Source: Methanobacteriota archaeon
GTDB lineage: Archaea > Thermoplasmatota > Poseidoniia > Poseidoniales > Poseidoniaceae
Reading direction: 5' to 3'
Length of the DNA: 42,262 nt
NCBI GenBank assembly: GCA_002719395.1
Contig: PBHM01000028.1
Span: forward strand, 1-42,262
Positions 8,046 through 16,415 of this stretch are shown piece after piece (positions within the stretch are counted from its first letter, which is position 1; every line of letters begins with the position of its first letter). The notes beneath the pieces are model-generated. The model saw nothing but the letters and a program-made list of their open reading frames with translations, had not been told where the DNA came from and made no database searches. Position numbers and translations under genes: made by a program.

Positions 8046-9668
8046 ATGTACCAAAATGGACAAGCACCAATTTTTATTCTGAAAGAAGGCACAGAAAGAA
8101 CTCGTGGCAAGAGTGCTCAATCGAATAATATCGCAGCAGCGAAAGCCGTTGCCGATGCAGTTCGATCAACCCTCGGTCCAAAAGGTATGGACAAAATGCT
8201 GGTAGACAGCATGGGTGATGTTGTTATCACCAACGACGGGGCCACCATACTCAAAGAAATGGATATTGAACACCCTGCAGCTAAAATGATTATCGAAGTT
8301 GCCAAGACGCAAGAGCAACATTGTTTCGACGGTACGACCACTGCTGTCGTTCTCGCAGGAGAATTACTCAAGCGTTCCGAAGACCTTATCGAGCAAAATG
8401 TCCATCCAACCGTTATTTGTGAAGGATTCAGGATGGCTTGTGAGAAGGCTGTTGAAGGATTGGAGTCGCATGGCATCTCTACAGAAGGCAAAGATGCAGT
8501 TTTGATGGAAGTTGCAAAAACCAGCCTCACCGGTAAATCAGCTGGAGCCGTAAAGTCATTTTTAGCAGATATTTGTGTTCGTGCAGTGAATGCGGTCGGA
8601 CAAGTAGAAAATGACGAACGTATGGTCGATCTTGACGATATCAAAGTCGAAAAAAGACAAGGTGGTTCGATTAAGGACAGCACACTTGTTGATGGAATTA
8701 TTCTCGACAAAGAGAGAGTTCATGCAGGGATGCCTCGTTCGATATCCGATGCAAGCATTGCCCTCATCAACAGTGCTATTGAAGTCAAGAAAACTGAGGT
8801 TGATGCAAAAATTCAAATTACGGACCCAAACCAATTAGCCGCCTTTTTGGAGGAGGAAGAAGGTTACATTCGTCAGTTGGTTGAAACCATCAAAGCGAGC
8901 GGAGCCAACGTGGTTATTTGTCAGAAAGGCATTGATGATCTTGCACAGCATTACATGTCCAAATCAGGTATTTTTGCCATTCGCCGTGCCAAAAAGAGTG
9001 ACATGGAGGCATTGGCAAAGGCTACCAACGGTCGTGTCATTACCAACATCGATGACCTTTCCAAAGAAGATTTAGGAAAAGCCGCACGAGTAGAACAGAG
9101 AAAAATCGGAGATTCTGATATGACTTTCATCACAGGATGCGAAGAAGCCAAGTCGGTTTCCGTATTGCTGAGAGGAGGAACCGAACACGTTGTCGATGAG
9201 ATTCGCAGAGCCTTTGATGACGCTGTAGGTGTTGTTTCAGTCGCATGGGAAGACGGAGCCGTATTGACTGGAGGAGGTAGTGTTCTCGCTGCATTATCCA
9301 GAGATTTGAGAGCTTTTGCAGAATCCGTTGGAGGAAGGGAACAAATGGCTATTGAAGCATTTGCTACAGCCCTTGAGATCATTCCTAGAACACTTGCAGA
9401 AAATGCAGGGCTCGATCCGGTTACCACGATTATTGAATTGAGAAAAGCACATGCAGAAGGCGATTCAAAATCAGGAATCAACGTCTATGAAGGCGGTGTG
9501 ATGGATATGAAAGAAGCCAATGTTTTGGAACCTCTCAGAGTTGTTGAACAAGCCATCCTCTCCGCTACAGAAACGGCCACAATGATTCTTCGAATTGATG
9601 ATGTTATCTCCTCAAAGGGCATCTCCTCTATGGGTGATGAAATGGATAACATGGGCTTTGATATGTAA
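8046..9668 (+). CDS. thsA: thermosome subunit (group II chaperonin)
   Basis: A 540-residue CCT/TCP-1 family ATPase that forms the cytosolic double-ring folding chamber of archaea. Motifs in order are [12 protein letters not shown] (residues 43-54), ITNDGATIL (61-69), [14 protein letters not shown] from residue 95 with catalytic Asp95, and [11 protein letters not shown] near residue 415. The C-terminal tail ([11 protein letters not shown]) is Met/Gly/Asp-containing, as is usual. The nucleotide-binding element normally written GDGTT reads CFDGTT here, so the first glycine is Phe94. The start ATG 8046 follows a GAGG-containing leader. It is the only chaperonin gene in the window, and the symbol is generic. 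Confidence 0.95.
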   Translation: MYQNGQAPIFILKEGTERTRGKSAQSNNIAAAKAVADAVRSTLGPKGMDKMLVDSMGDVVITNDGATILKEMDIEHPAAKMIIEVAKTQEQHCFDGTTTAVVLAGELLKRSEDLIEQNVHPTVICEGFRMACEKAVEGLESHGISTEGKDAVLMEVAKTSLTGKSAGAVKSFLADICVRAVNAVGQVENDERMVDLDDIKVEKRQGGSIKDSTLVDGIILDKERVHAGMPRSISDASIALINSAIEVKKTEVDAKIQITDPNQLAAFLEEEEGYIRQLVETIKASGANVVICQKGIDDLAQHYMSKSGIFAIRRAKKSDMEALAKATNGRVITNIDDLSKEDLGKAARVEQRKIGDSDMTFITGCEEAKSVSVLLRGGTEHVVDEIRRAFDDAVGVVSVAWEDGAVLTGGGSVLAALSRDLRAFAESVGGREQMAIEAFATALEIIPRTLAENAGLDPVTTIIELRKAHAEGDSKSGINVYEGGVMDMKEANVLEPLRVVEQAILSATETATMILRIDDVISSKGISSMGDEMDNMGFDM

Positions 9669-9765
9669 GTTTGAACCCCTCACTCAATACTCACAAAAAC
9701 ATGAGAGAATTGCGAACCTTGAAAGACTACTGAGAGGTCGAACCGATTGTCGAGGGGGCAATGCC

Positions 9766-11739
9766 ATGACAATCGTCGCAAAAGTGTGGATTGAAGAAGA
9801 TTGCATTACTTGTGATGCTTGTGCCGACATTTGCCCTGAAGTGTTTGATATCACCGATGAATCCAGTTTTATCATTGCTGATGTGAGAGAAGATGGAGCC
9901 TTCAACAGAAACGAAACCAAATCTCCGTTGAAAGGGGACATAGGTGCTCAGTTAGGAGAAATTATCATCGAAGCTGCTGAAGCCTGTCCAGTTGAAGTCA
10001 TCCAATACGAGTTGGCCGATTCAGGACAAAGCGAGGCTATAGAGGAAGAAGCACCAGTCGCAGAAGTTGAAGTTGCTGCCGCTCCGGTTTCAGCAAGTGC
10101 ACCAGTCGTAGATGGAGCATTAGCAAGCGTAATGGAGGGAGAAAGAGAACTTGTGGTCATGTTTGGTTCTCAAACTGGCAATGCAGAAGGCCTTGCGGCT
10201 GCAACAGCCAAGAAAGCATCAGACTATGGATTGCAAGCCAAAGTCGTCGATATGGATGGATACGATCTCAAAAATCTTGCACAAGTTAAGCGCCTTTTGC
10301 TCATTACCTCAACATGGGGTGAAGGAGAAATGCCAGACAACGCCGAGGCACTTTGGCAATCAGCCCTTTCTGCATCTGGCATGAACCTTGCCAATACTCA
10401 CTTTTCTGTTTGTGCCATTGGCGATAGTTCCTATGACGAGTTTTGCAAAGCAGGGACGGACTGGGATGAAAAATTATCCGCTTTTGGAGGTCAGAGAATT
10501 CATGACATTCAGTTATGTGATGTCGATTATGAGCCACCTTACCTTCTTTGGGTCAATGAAGCCCTCAGCAGAATCGCATGTGTTGATGAGTCTGGAACAT
10601 TCCAAGTCGAACTTGTCGATTCCATGAAAGAATATGCATCAGGTTCTGCCGACGACGTGGCCGATGATGGCGATTTTGCACCTGGTCAAGTTCAACAAAG
10701 TGACATGGATATTTCCTTCAAGATATTCCGATACGATCCAGCAACTGCTTCAACCGGTTGGGATGAGTTCGCTTTTTCCATTCCCGGCCACGCAACCCTA
10801 CAGGATGCTTTACTGGCCATCAAAGGACAAATCGATGGTAGTCTTACCTTCAGAACCAGTCATGTCACTGGTACAAATCCGCTTACGGGAATTAAAGCAA
10901 ATGGCAGAATTGTCATGGCCGATACAGTGAGAGTTGTGGATTTGTGTACCCATGCTATGGAACTCAAACTCGAACCGATGCCAGGTCATGAAGTAATCAA
11001 AGATCTAATGGTTTCATATGATGAATGGCAGCAACATCGTCTCAAGTCGAAACCTTGGATGCAATCAGATCCAAGAATCGGAGACCGATTACCTAACGGA
11101 ATGCCAATGGGAGCAATTCCTGCTGCTGAAGCTACCGCACTTCACGCAATCAATGCGGTCATGAGTCACCAACTTATTCAAGGGATGAGTGATTGTTATG
11201 ACAGCGATTCAAAGTATCGTGGTCCGGGACTCAATCTTCTTGAATGGGCCAGAAGCCAAGACCCTCGAGTGGGTTCGAAGCAACGCAAAGCAATCATGGA
11301 GTCTTTGCAAACCCACGGCGGAGTGTGGGATGAAGCCGATCTCTCGTCTCTTTCCCGTCATGGCAAGTCAGGACAAATCGCAGCCGATTCTTTGTACGAT
11401 GCACGTTCTCGCCTATTGGCTGAGTTCAATTTCATAGGAAGACCAGGTCGATTGGCTAAGAATTATGCTCGTTCAGTGAAGTCAAGTGGAAATGTCAATG
11501 AAACCACGTTATATCGAACTGTTTTAGGTCCATTTGGCCTCGCTTCAAATATCATGAATGGTGTTTCGCTGAGAATGTTGCTCGGTTTTACTCGCAATGG
11601 AGGTCCAATCATGCGTGGTTTCCAAGGTATGCTCGTTCCGCCGGCTGGTATTGGAAAAATTCCAAACATGTTCAATGCAAGGATACAAAATCATCACGAA
11701 GTGGTCGCAATTTTCAACGAAGTTGATACAAGGTTCTAG
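9766..11739 (+). CDS. ferredoxin-flavodoxin-SdhB-like fusion protein, SdhB part lacking cluster cysteines
   Basis: A 657-residue multidomain protein. Residues about 1-82 are a ferredoxin with C13, C16, C19, C23 and a distal C74 (ACPVEVI), enough for one [4Fe-4S] cluster. After an Ala/Pro/Glu linker, about 128-270 is a flavodoxin domain of the CysJ/P450-reductase type: GSQTGNAE for FMN phosphate, TSTWGEGEMPDN and IGDSSYDEFCKAG. About 313-560 follows the SdhB/FrdB layout (FKIFRYDP, SLTFRTSH, PMPGHEVIKDLMV, YRGPGLNLLEWARSQDPR, GGVWD). However, the four [2Fe-2S] cysteines read H, N, T and D, and the C-terminal CxxCxxC/CP sets are also absent. A tail resembling HdrC ends the protein. GAGGGGG lies 7 nt before ATG 9766; the frame is open upstream but overlaps thermosome. 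The next gene is 8 nt away. Probably an electron-transfer adaptor; partner unknown. Confidence 0.8.
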   Translation: MTIVAKVWIEEDCITCDACADICPEVFDITDESSFIIADVREDGAFNRNETKSPLKGDIGAQLGEIIIEAAEACPVEVIQYELADSGQSEAIEEEAPVAEVEVAAAPVSASAPVVDGALASVMEGERELVVMFGSQTGNAEGLAAATAKKASDYGLQAKVVDMDGYDLKNLAQVKRLLLITSTWGEGEMPDNAEALWQSALSASGMNLANTHFSVCAIGDSSYDEFCKAGTDWDEKLSAFGGQRIHDIQLCDVDYEPPYLLWVNEALSRIACVDESGTFQVELVDSMKEYASGSADDVADDGDFAPGQVQQSDMDISFKIFRYDPATASTGWDEFAFSIPGHATLQDALLAIKGQIDGSLTFRTSHVTGTNPLTGIKANGRIVMADTVRVVDLCTHAMELKLEPMPGHEVIKDLMVSYDEWQQHRLKSKPWMQSDPRIGDRLPNGMPMGAIPAAEATALHAINAVMSHQLIQGMSDCYDSDSKYRGPGLNLLEWARSQDPRVGSKQRKAIMESLQTHGGVWDEADLSSLSRHGKSGQIAADSLYDARSRLLAEFNFIGRPGRLAKNYARSVKSSGNVNETTLYRTVLGPFGLASNIMNGVSLRMLLGFTRNGGPIMRGFQGMLVPPAGIGKIPNMFNARIQNHHEVVAIFNEVDTRF

Positions 11740-11747
11740 GTGTTCAT

Positions 11748-12605
11748 ATGGCTAAATATTCCTACTATCCTGGTAACGCCGCCAGACAAAGTTGTCTTGA
11801 AGTAGAAGACACCATTCAACCAATGTCATCATCTTTAGGCATCCAACTTATTGAAATGCCAGGCTACAGCAGTGATGGTGGAGATGTCATTAAGCAAAGC
11901 AACAAGTTTCTCCAACTTGTCTTGAACGCTCGGAATTTTGCGATTGCAGAAGAGAATGGTCATGACATCATTACTGCTTGTGCCTCAGCACACGGAAACA
12001 TGTCAGATGCGCTTCATAGACTTCAATCTGATGCCGGTCTCCTTGCAGAAGTAAATACCACCTTGGAAAAAACAACGGGTAAAATTTTCAGCGGCGAGAT
12101 ACAAACTCACCATCTCTTGCATATACTCGTGGAAGATATTGGATTGGATACAATCAGATCCAAGGTGACAAATCCTCTTGACATGAAAGTTGCAGGATAC
12201 TATGGTTCAATGATGCAGAGAGAAGGTTTTTGCGCCAAAGATGATCCATTCAATCCTTCATACTTTGAGCAATTAATTGAGGCTCTTGGAGGAACGCCAG
12301 TAGATTATCAATCGAAGACGGCAAGCGTTGGGGCACCAAGTTTACTCACACTCGATAAACCAGTCATGCAAATGACGGCAAAGGTTCTATCGCAAGCAAA
12401 AGCCGCTGGAGCACAATTACTTGTTTCCGCCTGCACACTATCTCATGCCAATCTTGATTCTTACCAAAATAAGGCTCGCAAGCACACCGGTAAAGATACT
12501 AATCTCCCCGTCATTCACCTTTCAGAATTGGTTGCATTTGCCTTAGGATATCACGTTGACCGATTCGCTCAACTTCGAACTAGAGCCTTGGTTATCGGTG
12601 GATGA
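11748..12605 (+). CDS. HdrB/CCG-domain-like protein with ablated cysteine motifs
   Basis: A 285-residue protein collinear with HdrB (heterodisulfide reductase B) and the CCG domains of TfrB, SdhE and GlpC. The scaffold is clear: YYPG at 6-9, LGIQLIEMPG at 30-39, LNARNFAIAEENG at 59-71, KVAGYYG at 147-153, DDPFNP at 165-170 and ALGGTPVDY at 179-187. Every signature cysteine cluster is altered: PGC is PGN10, the first CCG is SDGG at 42-45, the CxxC is CASAH at 78-82, YYGCH is YYGSM, the second CCG is ASVGA at 192-196 and CPLCH is CTLSH at 229-233. Noncubane [4Fe-4S] clusters of the HdrB kind therefore cannot form. It lies 8 nt after the SdhB-like fusion gene, so the pair mimics a split thiol:fumarate reductase TfrB. 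Its last 14 nt overlap the convergent nuclease frame. Confidence 0.8.
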   Translation: MAKYSYYPGNAARQSCLEVEDTIQPMSSSLGIQLIEMPGYSSDGGDVIKQSNKFLQLVLNARNFAIAEENGHDIITACASAHGNMSDALHRLQSDAGLLAEVNTTLEKTTGKIFSGEIQTHHLLHILVEDIGLDTIRSKVTNPLDMKVAGYYGSMMQREGFCAKDDPFNPSYFEQLIEALGGTPVDYQSKTASVGAPSLLTLDKPVMQMTAKVLSQAKAAGAQLLVSACTLSHANLDSYQNKARKHTGKDTNLPVIHLSELVAFALGYHVDRFAQLRTRALVIGG

Positions 12606-13281
12606 CGAACCCCATCGTTCTGTGAATTTGCCTTGCTTGTAACGCATTAAGGCCTTGAATATTTTTTAATTGATTTAGGTTCATGTTGGCCAATTGACCA
12701 ATGGAATGGTTTTGTAACAGTAGTTTTGCGGTCTTGTATCCTATTGATTGGATCGCTTGCAAAGTTTTCATTGCGAATTGGAATGTTTTCTTATCTTGAG
12801 CATGCATTTTGTTTCGATGTTTGTTCAATTTGGTATTTGGCATGTCGAAATCTGGAATCGTATCATTATTGGTCTCACTATATTCACTTTCTTTGACAAT
12901 TATTCTTGTGATAAACCGTGCAACATGCCAATAATTTGGTAGCATGATGACAGAAATATTTGTTTGAATCGCCAAGTATGCTAATGCTCCTTGAATGGCA
13001 TTTGGATGGATTGTTCTTTGTGTTCTGAAATCGTTTCCTTCAATAATCATGATTGGATGCATGCACGCATATACCAATCGGTTTGCTTGTTGAATAAATC
13101 GACCATCGATGATTGAATCAATTAGATCTCTGATGGTCTTTCTCTCGATGATTATTCTGTCACCGATTTGTAAATCACCTGTTTCCAAATTTTCTATAGA
13201 ATAATTAACTCCGAACCTTTTCAAAGCGACAGCAAAACTTGAGCGACACTCTCTATGGTCGAGTATAACTCCTAGGTTTGC
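12592..13281 (-). CDS. XPF/ERCC4-type nuclease and HhH module, the C-terminal half of Hef in the -1 frame
   Basis: A 229-residue open frame encoding the nuclease half of Hef. ILDHRE (Asp and Glu of the XPF active site) is followed by GDLQIGDRIIIERKTIRDLI, the G-D-x(n)-E-R-K-x3-D signature, and SIIDGRF. The C-terminal part is a tandem helix-hairpin-helix (SIGYKTAKLLL, NIQGLNALQARQI) that binds junction DNA. No ATG, GTG or TTG precedes ILDHRE in this frame. The first possible start, TTG at 13224, would cut off the catalytic Asp and Glu. The frame runs back to a TGA 5' of the A9 run, so translation must enter from the helicase frame. Hef processes stalled forks and branched DNA. Confidence 0.85.
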   Translation of the reverse strand, partial: ANLGVILDHRECRSSFAVALKRFGVNYSIENLETGDLQIGDRIIIERKTIRDLIDSIIDGRFIQQANRLVYACMHPIMIIEGNDFRTQRTIHPNAIQGALAYLAIQTNISVIMLPNYWHVARFITRIIVKESEYSETNNDTIPDFDMPNTKLNKHRNKMHAQDKKTFQFAMKTLQAIQSIGYKTAKLLLQNHSIGQLANMNLNQLKNIQGLNALQARQIHRTMGFVIHR

Positions 13282-15095
13282 TTTTTTTTTGGGTCAATAG
13301 ATTCAACTTCCTCTTGGGCTGATTCTAAGTGTGTTTCAATGGAATCTGGATCAATAAATTCCTCTAGACCTCTTTGTAAGGATGGCCTTTGAGGTAATTG
13401 AACTTCTTCTTGTTGAATGATTTTAGGCTGATCTGCTTCAATTTCTGCATTCTTAGGTTGAATAAGTCTTTCTTTTTCTGATTCGATGAATGCTTCTGCA
13501 CGAATAATTTGACCATCAGAAGTCTTCACAGAAAAGGCATCCAACATCCCAACAGAAGAAGGCATTTTTCGAGGGAGTCTGGCTTGGCGTCGTAAATTTT
13601 CTAGATTTGCAAACATTTTCTTTTCTTTGTTGTGGGACGCTAATTGTATGTATTCATCTCTGGTGTTTTCAGTGATAAATGCATGAACATCGCCATCACT
13701 CTTTCTTGCCGTTCTTCCTCTTCGCTGTATGGCCCTAATAGCGCTTGGAACCGGTTCATACATGATGACTCTCTCGGCTGCAGGAATGTCTAACCCCTCT
13801 TCTGCTACAGATGTGGCAACTAAGACATTGAAGGTACCATCGCGGAACTTTTGGAGAACTTCTCTTTGCTTTTTCTGATTCATACCCGCACTGTCTCCTT
13901 TACTTGCCTGTCCAATGAACGGCGTAACTCTCAAGCGAGTGTCTTCTTTGAGATATTCACACAATATGTCTACTGTGTCTCTGTACTCTGTGAAAATGAT
14001 GATTCTTCCCTCAGGGTGCCTTCTCATACCCTGAGTAACTGTTTTTTTTGTCAGTTTTAGTTTGGGGTGAAGTTCATCCATTAGACTGAGTCTTCGATAT
14101 GCATCGTGAACAGCAGGGAGTGAGAGAAACCTCGCAGATTTTCGATTTTTCTTTCTGCGTTCACTGTCAGACCTCTCGAGATAAGCCAATGCACATTTTA
14201 CACCCTGTGTTTCCACAAGGTCAATCAAACGAATGAGCCTGCGAATGTCACCGATTCTCCTTGCAGCATCGTAACCCCGTTTGTCATCTCTTTGAATGGC
14301 CGCACTGGCTCTTCGCTGTGCTTCATTGATGGCCCATGATGTCAACCTTCCTTGGGCTGATAAAAAACCGCCCCTCCTTAGATAATCACTTTCAACTGAA
14401 AGTTGATTATTCAGCGGAGAAATCAGTGCATTGATGCCTTCTGGCAACTGAATCCGATGATTTTCTATGTGCATTTCTGTAGCATAAGGCTTGAGCAAAT
14501 CATCATCTCTCTTAGCGAGATGCATTCTTTCGATTTGTAAGTGGTTTGCAACCTGCAAAATATCATCTCTTTTGGTACCAGGTGATGCCGTAGCGCCAAG
14601 CATCGCTCCTTGAGGGTTAGCTTGGAAATACAAATTGCCAATCTCTGCCATTGGCTCATTTCCTTTGGCATGATGAGCCTCATCAAAAACGATGAGACTC
14701 ACGTCTTTCAACTCGATTCCACCTGTTTGGGCATCATTACGCACCACGTGTGGTGTGGCTACAATCATTCGAGATTGATCCCAAATTGCAGGGCGGTCTT
14801 TTGGTGAGATGTTACCGGTTAGAATTGAAATTTCATGCTCAGAAATCTTCAAGATTTCTTTGGCCATTTCATAATGCTGGTCTACCAATCCAATCGATGG
14901 AGCAAGAATAATGATCATACCTTCTTTTTTGAGAAATTCAGCCATTACCAGCCACTGTACGGCGGTTTTTCCAAACCCAGTCGGCATGACGACGAGCGTA
15001 TTGCCGCTTAATGCGTCTTGTGTTGCAAGAAATTGGTATGCTCTTGCCTCGACTTCACCAGTAATGTTTGGGTGAATGACAAGCGCCATGGGCAT
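13272..15095 (-). CDS. hef: Hef-type SF2 helicase (N-terminal half of Hef)
   Basis: A 607-residue superfamily 2 helicase of the Hef/FANCM/MPH1 group. It shows Walker A PTGFGKT at 38-44, the DEAH box (VFDEAHHAKG), motif III GATASP, the helical insert typical of the group, and motif VI QRRGRTARK. A Glu/Gln-rich linker follows, ending ...ESIDPKKKQT at a TAG. In Euryarchaeota the helicase and the XPF-family nuclease are usually one polypeptide; here the nuclease continues in the -1 frame directly downstream. ATG 15095 (MPMALVIHPN) or ATG 15089 is the start. The upstream AT-rich region at 15137-15175 may hold its promoter. Full-length Hef by a -1 shift would be about 834 residues. Confidence 0.9.
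   Translation of the reverse strand: MPMALVIHPNITGEVEARAYQFLATQDALSGNTLVVMPTGFGKTAVQWLVMAEFLKKEGMIIILAPSIGLVDQHYEMAKEILKISEHEISILTGNISPKDRPAIWDQSRMIVATPHVVRNDAQTGGIELKDVSLIVFDEAHHAKGNEPMAEIGNLYFQANPQGAMLGATASPGTKRDDILQVANHLQIERMHLAKRDDDLLKPYATEMHIENHRIQLPEGINALISPLNNQLSVESDYLRRGGFLSAQGRLTSWAINEAQRRASAAIQRDDKRGYDAARRIGDIRRLIRLIDLVETQGVKCALAYLERSDSERRKKNRKSARFLSLPAVHDAYRRLSLMDELHPKLKLTKKTVTQGMRRHPEGRIIIFTEYRDTVDILCEYLKEDTRLRVTPFIGQASKGDSAGMNQKKQREVLQKFRDGTFNVLVATSVAEEGLDIPAAERVIMYEPVPSAIRAIQRRGRTARKSDGDVHAFITENTRDEYIQLASHNKEKKMFANLENLRRQARLPRKMPSSVGMLDAFSVKTSDGQIIRAEAFIESEKERLIQPKNAEIEADQPKIIQQEEVQLPQRPSLQRGLEEFIDPDSIETHLESAQEEVESIDPKKKQT
13281..13290 (-). other. candidate -1 frameshift site (A9G run) joining Hef helicase and nuclease
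   Basis: On the minus strand the helicase frame reads CCA AAA AAA AAG CAA ACC TAG. The heptamer A AAA AAG is a classical -1 slippery sequence. A slip there continues as GCA AAC CTA GGA GTT ATA CTC GAC, which is exactly the nuclease frame. A small hairpin GAGT-TAT-ACTC lies just beyond the stop codon. A homopolymer length error (true A10) would produce the same picture. Confidence 0.6.
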
Positions 15096-15393
15096 CGTCT
15101 AGAAATTTCAGGCTCAAGATTGTTATCCTCGCCCAAAGCAATAAATTAATACTAAAATAAATCTGTTTGGAAGTGACGTGCCTCGATTTTCACCGAACTA
15201 CTCATATATGGGTTGAAAGTCGCCGAAGGGCTCAGAAGGTGAGGAGCCAGACACAAAGGGCAATGCATAGCATCCCACCAACCCAAGCCACAATCGTTGG
15301 CATGGGACCTGTGTCACGGCTATTCCTTCGCCCGAAGAGCCTTCGTACGCCCTTGCTGGGGCCAATGCGTCGTACAAACATGGAGGCCGAAAT
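15096..15393. promoter_or_regulatory. 298-nt intergenic region between divergent hef and the ribosomal cluster
   Basis: The stretch 15137-15175 is strongly AT-rich (ATAAATTAATACTAAAATAA) and is the best candidate promoter area for both directions. A second TATA-like string, CATATATGG, lies at about 15202-15210. The last 90 nt before uL3 have no AT-rich element, so the ribosomal transcript probably has a leader of 150 nt or more. GGAGG lies just upstream of the uL3 ATG. The leader also contains the small minus-strand frame listed separately. Confidence 0.45.
15232..15381 (-). CDS. possible 49-aa tail-anchored membrane peptide
   Basis: A 49-residue frame: a basic N-terminal half (MFVRRIGPSKGVRRLFGRRN) followed by one uncharged hydrophobic segment (MPTIVAWVGGMLCIALCVW) running to the stop. 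The layout, with a soluble basic part and a C-terminal anchor, is like Sec61-beta, but I see no decisive signature. Against it, its start is only 12 bp from the divergent uL3 start, there is no ribosome-binding site on that strand, and any promoter would lie inside uL3. Low confidence. Confidence 0.3.
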   Translation of the reverse strand: MFVRRIGPSKGVRRLFGRRNSRDTGPMPTIVAWVGGMLCIALCVWLLTF

Positions 15394-16413
15394 ATGGCAA
15401 AGAGAAGTCACCCAAGACGAGGAAGCATGGCGTTTAGTCCGCGTAAGCGTTCGAGACGCCCGTTCGGGCACGTTAAATCGTGGCCAAAGAGCAATGAAAG
15501 CGAAGTACGAATACAAGGTTTTGCAGGTTGGAAAGCCGGAATGACCCACGTGTTGTCCCGAGATCTCAACCCAAAATCAACGAGCGCCGGTCAAGAAGTA
15601 CGTGTACCAGTCACCGTAGTCGAAGTTCCTCACATGCGCGTTCTCGGCGTTAGAGGATACCGGATGACTCCTTACGGAATGCAAGCTGCTGGTGAAGCAT
15701 GGTTGAGTGCCGACCAATTATCCGATTCTTTCCCGCACCTTGGACGCAGATTGCCAAAGCGTGATGGACACAACTCAGAAGATCATCTTGAGAAGTTATC
15801 AAACGATGATTTGGTGGAGGTACGTCTCATAGTAGCTACTCAGCCCCATGTCATATCCGGAACACCATCAAAAACTCCCGATGTCATGGAAGTTGGGTTG
15901 TCAGGAGGTTCAATCAGTGACCAACTCGATTGGGCAAAAGAAAACCTTGGTCAAGAGATTTCCATTAATGATGTGTACCAAGAAGGAACCATGGTTGATG
16001 CAGTAGGCGTCACCAAAGGATACGGTTGGCAAGGTGTCATCAGAAGATTTGGTGGAAAACTACAATCCCACAAGAATTCAAAGAAGCGAAGACAACATGG
16101 AAACATGGGTGATTTCGGAACTGGATATGTTCGAAAAACCATCAGACAAGGTGGCCAAACCGGATATCATCAAAGAACTGAGTTCAATAAAAGAATCCTT
16201 AAGATCAGTAATCCCGAAGATGCATCAATCACTCCAGATGGTGGATTCCTTCACTATGGAGAAGTCAAATCAGATTACGTGCTTGTGAAGGGAAGTCTTC
16301 CAGGCCCGGCTAAAAGAATGGTTCGATTTAGAGATGCGATCAGAGTTCAAGAGAGTAAATTGACTGATTACGAAATTACGTATGTCAGTACTTCAAGCAA
16401 GCAGGGGGTCTGA
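15394..16413 (+). CDS. rpl3: ribosomal protein uL3
   Basis: A 339-residue large-subunit protein that opens the ribosomal cluster. The archaeal/eukaryotic N-terminus (HPRRGSMAFSPRKR) and the segment GYGWQGVIRRFGGKLQ ... KKRRQHGNMGDF, which reaches toward the peptidyl-transferase centre, are intact. Length is normal for archaeal uL3. GGAGG precedes ATG 15394. The uL4 frame begins 2 nt after its stop. Confidence 0.97.
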   Translation: MAKRSHPRRGSMAFSPRKRSRRPFGHVKSWPKSNESEVRIQGFAGWKAGMTHVLSRDLNPKSTSAGQEVRVPVTVVEVPHMRVLGVRGYRMTPYGMQAAGEAWLSADQLSDSFPHLGRRLPKRDGHNSEDHLEKLSNDDLVEVRLIVATQPHVISGTPSKTPDVMEVGLSGGSISDQLDWAKENLGQEISINDVYQEGTMVDAVGVTKGYGWQGVIRRFGGKLQSHKNSKKRRQHGNMGDFGTGYVRKTIRQGGQTGYHQRTEFNKRILKISNPEDASITPDGGFLHYGEVKSDYVLVKGSLPGPAKRMVRFRDAIRVQESKLTDYEITYVSTSSKQGV

Positions 16414-16415
16414 AG

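Noticed and set aside
8117..8710. 197-codon minus-strand frame under the thermosome gene
   Set aside because: The opposite frame is a highly conserved chaperonin; antisense ORFs of this kind are common shadows.
9595..9765. N-terminal extension of the ferredoxin fusion into the thermosome gene
   Set aside because: The added residues are unrelated to ferredoxins; a strong ribosome-binding site selects ATG 9766.
13224..13224. Independent TTG start for the XPF-type nuclease
   Set aside because: It would remove the catalytic Asp and Glu of ILDHRE and lacks a ribosome-binding site, so a stand-alone gene is unlikely.
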